Origin: Bacteroidales bacterium
Lineage (GTDB): Bacteria > Bacteroidota > Bacteroidia > Bacteroidales > UBA932
Assembly (NCBI GenBank): GCA_017476575.1
Contig: JAFUZO010000065.1
Location: forward strand, 1-49,569
Reading direction: 5' to 3'
DNA length: 49,569 bases
The position numbers and the translations under genes were made by a program. The notes beneath the pieces were generated by a model. That model was not told the origin of the DNA and searched no databases. It saw nothing but the letters and a program-made list of their open reading frames with translations. This document shows, piece by piece, positions 49,330-49,569 of this stretch (positions within the stretch are counted from its first letter, which is position 1; every line of letters starts with the position of its first letter).

Positions 49330-49569
49330 AATAAAAGAACACCGAACCCATATTGGAATCACGGTGCAAATCTAAAAGAGGGGCCCGGCCGTCAGGCCGG
49401 GAGGGACGAGGACCCGTAGGGTCCGAAGGTGGAAAAATAGGCAGGCTATTTTTAGTAAACATTAAAAAATAACTTGGTGCATTATTCAGGCAGCCACAGG
49501 CAGGATGCCATCTGCTGAAATCATTCTTTGAGAGGACTTCAATGAGGCCCTGCTTGCGGTGCCGAACAA
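49330..49569. other. Structured non-coding end of the window
   Basis: Three perfect hairpins follow in a row: CCCGGCC-GTCA-GGCCGGG (49384-49401), GGACCC-GTA-GGGTCC (49410-49424) and AAAAATAG-GCAGG-CTATTTTT (49433-49453). The last has T-runs on both strands and would serve as a bidirectional terminator. TAGATTTG (49367-49374, minus) is a possible promoter. No coding frame can be supported in the last 110 bases. It could be the end of a structured RNA or of a repeat continuing past the window. Confidence 0.5.
49433..49453. terminator. Bidirectional hairpin terminator near the window edge
   Basis: AAAAATAG (49433-49440) pairs perfectly with CTATTTTT (49446-49453) around GCAGG. Both strands end the stem with a run of T, so it can end transcripts from either side. 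The gene it serves lies beyond the window. Confidence 0.7.

Overview
The window is a GC-rich chromosomal segment of a Bacteroidota bacterium, most likely a Bacteroidales member. The evidence is a SusC/SusD pair, BACON-type repeats, a Y_Y_Y/LuxR-type one-component regulator, SUF-only Fe-S assembly genes, and promoters of the Bacteroidetes type (TAnnTTTG at -7, sometimes with TTTG about 20 nt upstream). Genus cannot be fixed from the sequence. Because of the GC bias, very long antisense open frames occur opposite nearly every gene; these were treated as shadows.

Layout. 1-1316: no convincing gene; the right half of a palindromic repeat, phased hairpins, a 21-bp tandem repeat and a 13-bp perfect hairpin. 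1361-1444: tRNA-Leu(CAA) with its own promoter and terminator. 1875-6490: shikimate genes aroB, an aroD-aroA fusion and aroC, then a 55-aa membrane protein. 6787-10381: sufB, pnuC, sufC and a half-length sufD, with a 26-bp perfect inverted repeat between sufB and pnuC. 10382-12109: a shortened propeller regulator. 12266-12429: a MITE-like palindromic element whose right half recurs at 1-72. 12551-13123: an FNT-family channel.

13148-28228 is a divergent nutrient-acquisition locus. The minus arm reads calcineurin-type lipoprotein phosphoesterase, susC, susD, BACON lipoprotein. The plus arm reads a phosphoesterase fused to a glycerophosphodiester phosphodiesterase (GDPD), then a GH31 glycosidase. 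Beside it, 28321-31784 carries a likely operon of a diacylglycerol-kinase-like enzyme, an LtaS-like phosphoglycerol transferase and a DUF456 membrane protein. Together they suggest, as inference only, metabolism of glycerophosphate-substituted glycans.

31852-42475 is mostly housekeeping: an M24 aminopeptidase, fabG, ahcY, nhaA, comF, a Zn/Cd-type P1B ATPase, a YhhN-family gene, a Nudix hydrolase with two tiny ORFs, a lipocalin and an orphan vsr. 42562-43988 holds decayed accessory genes: an oxidoreductase scrap, and an AAA ATPase with a nonsense codon and an internal deletion. 44124-47564 is a SWIM-SNF2 helicase. 47878-49329 is an insertion sequence with a frameshifted transposase, followed by a structured non-coding end.

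The most unusual signal is a set of intergenic hairpins. At three places (438-589, 755-896, 39861-39992) two hairpins with nearly the same stem but different loops lie exactly 83 bp apart, and the stem sequence is different at each place.
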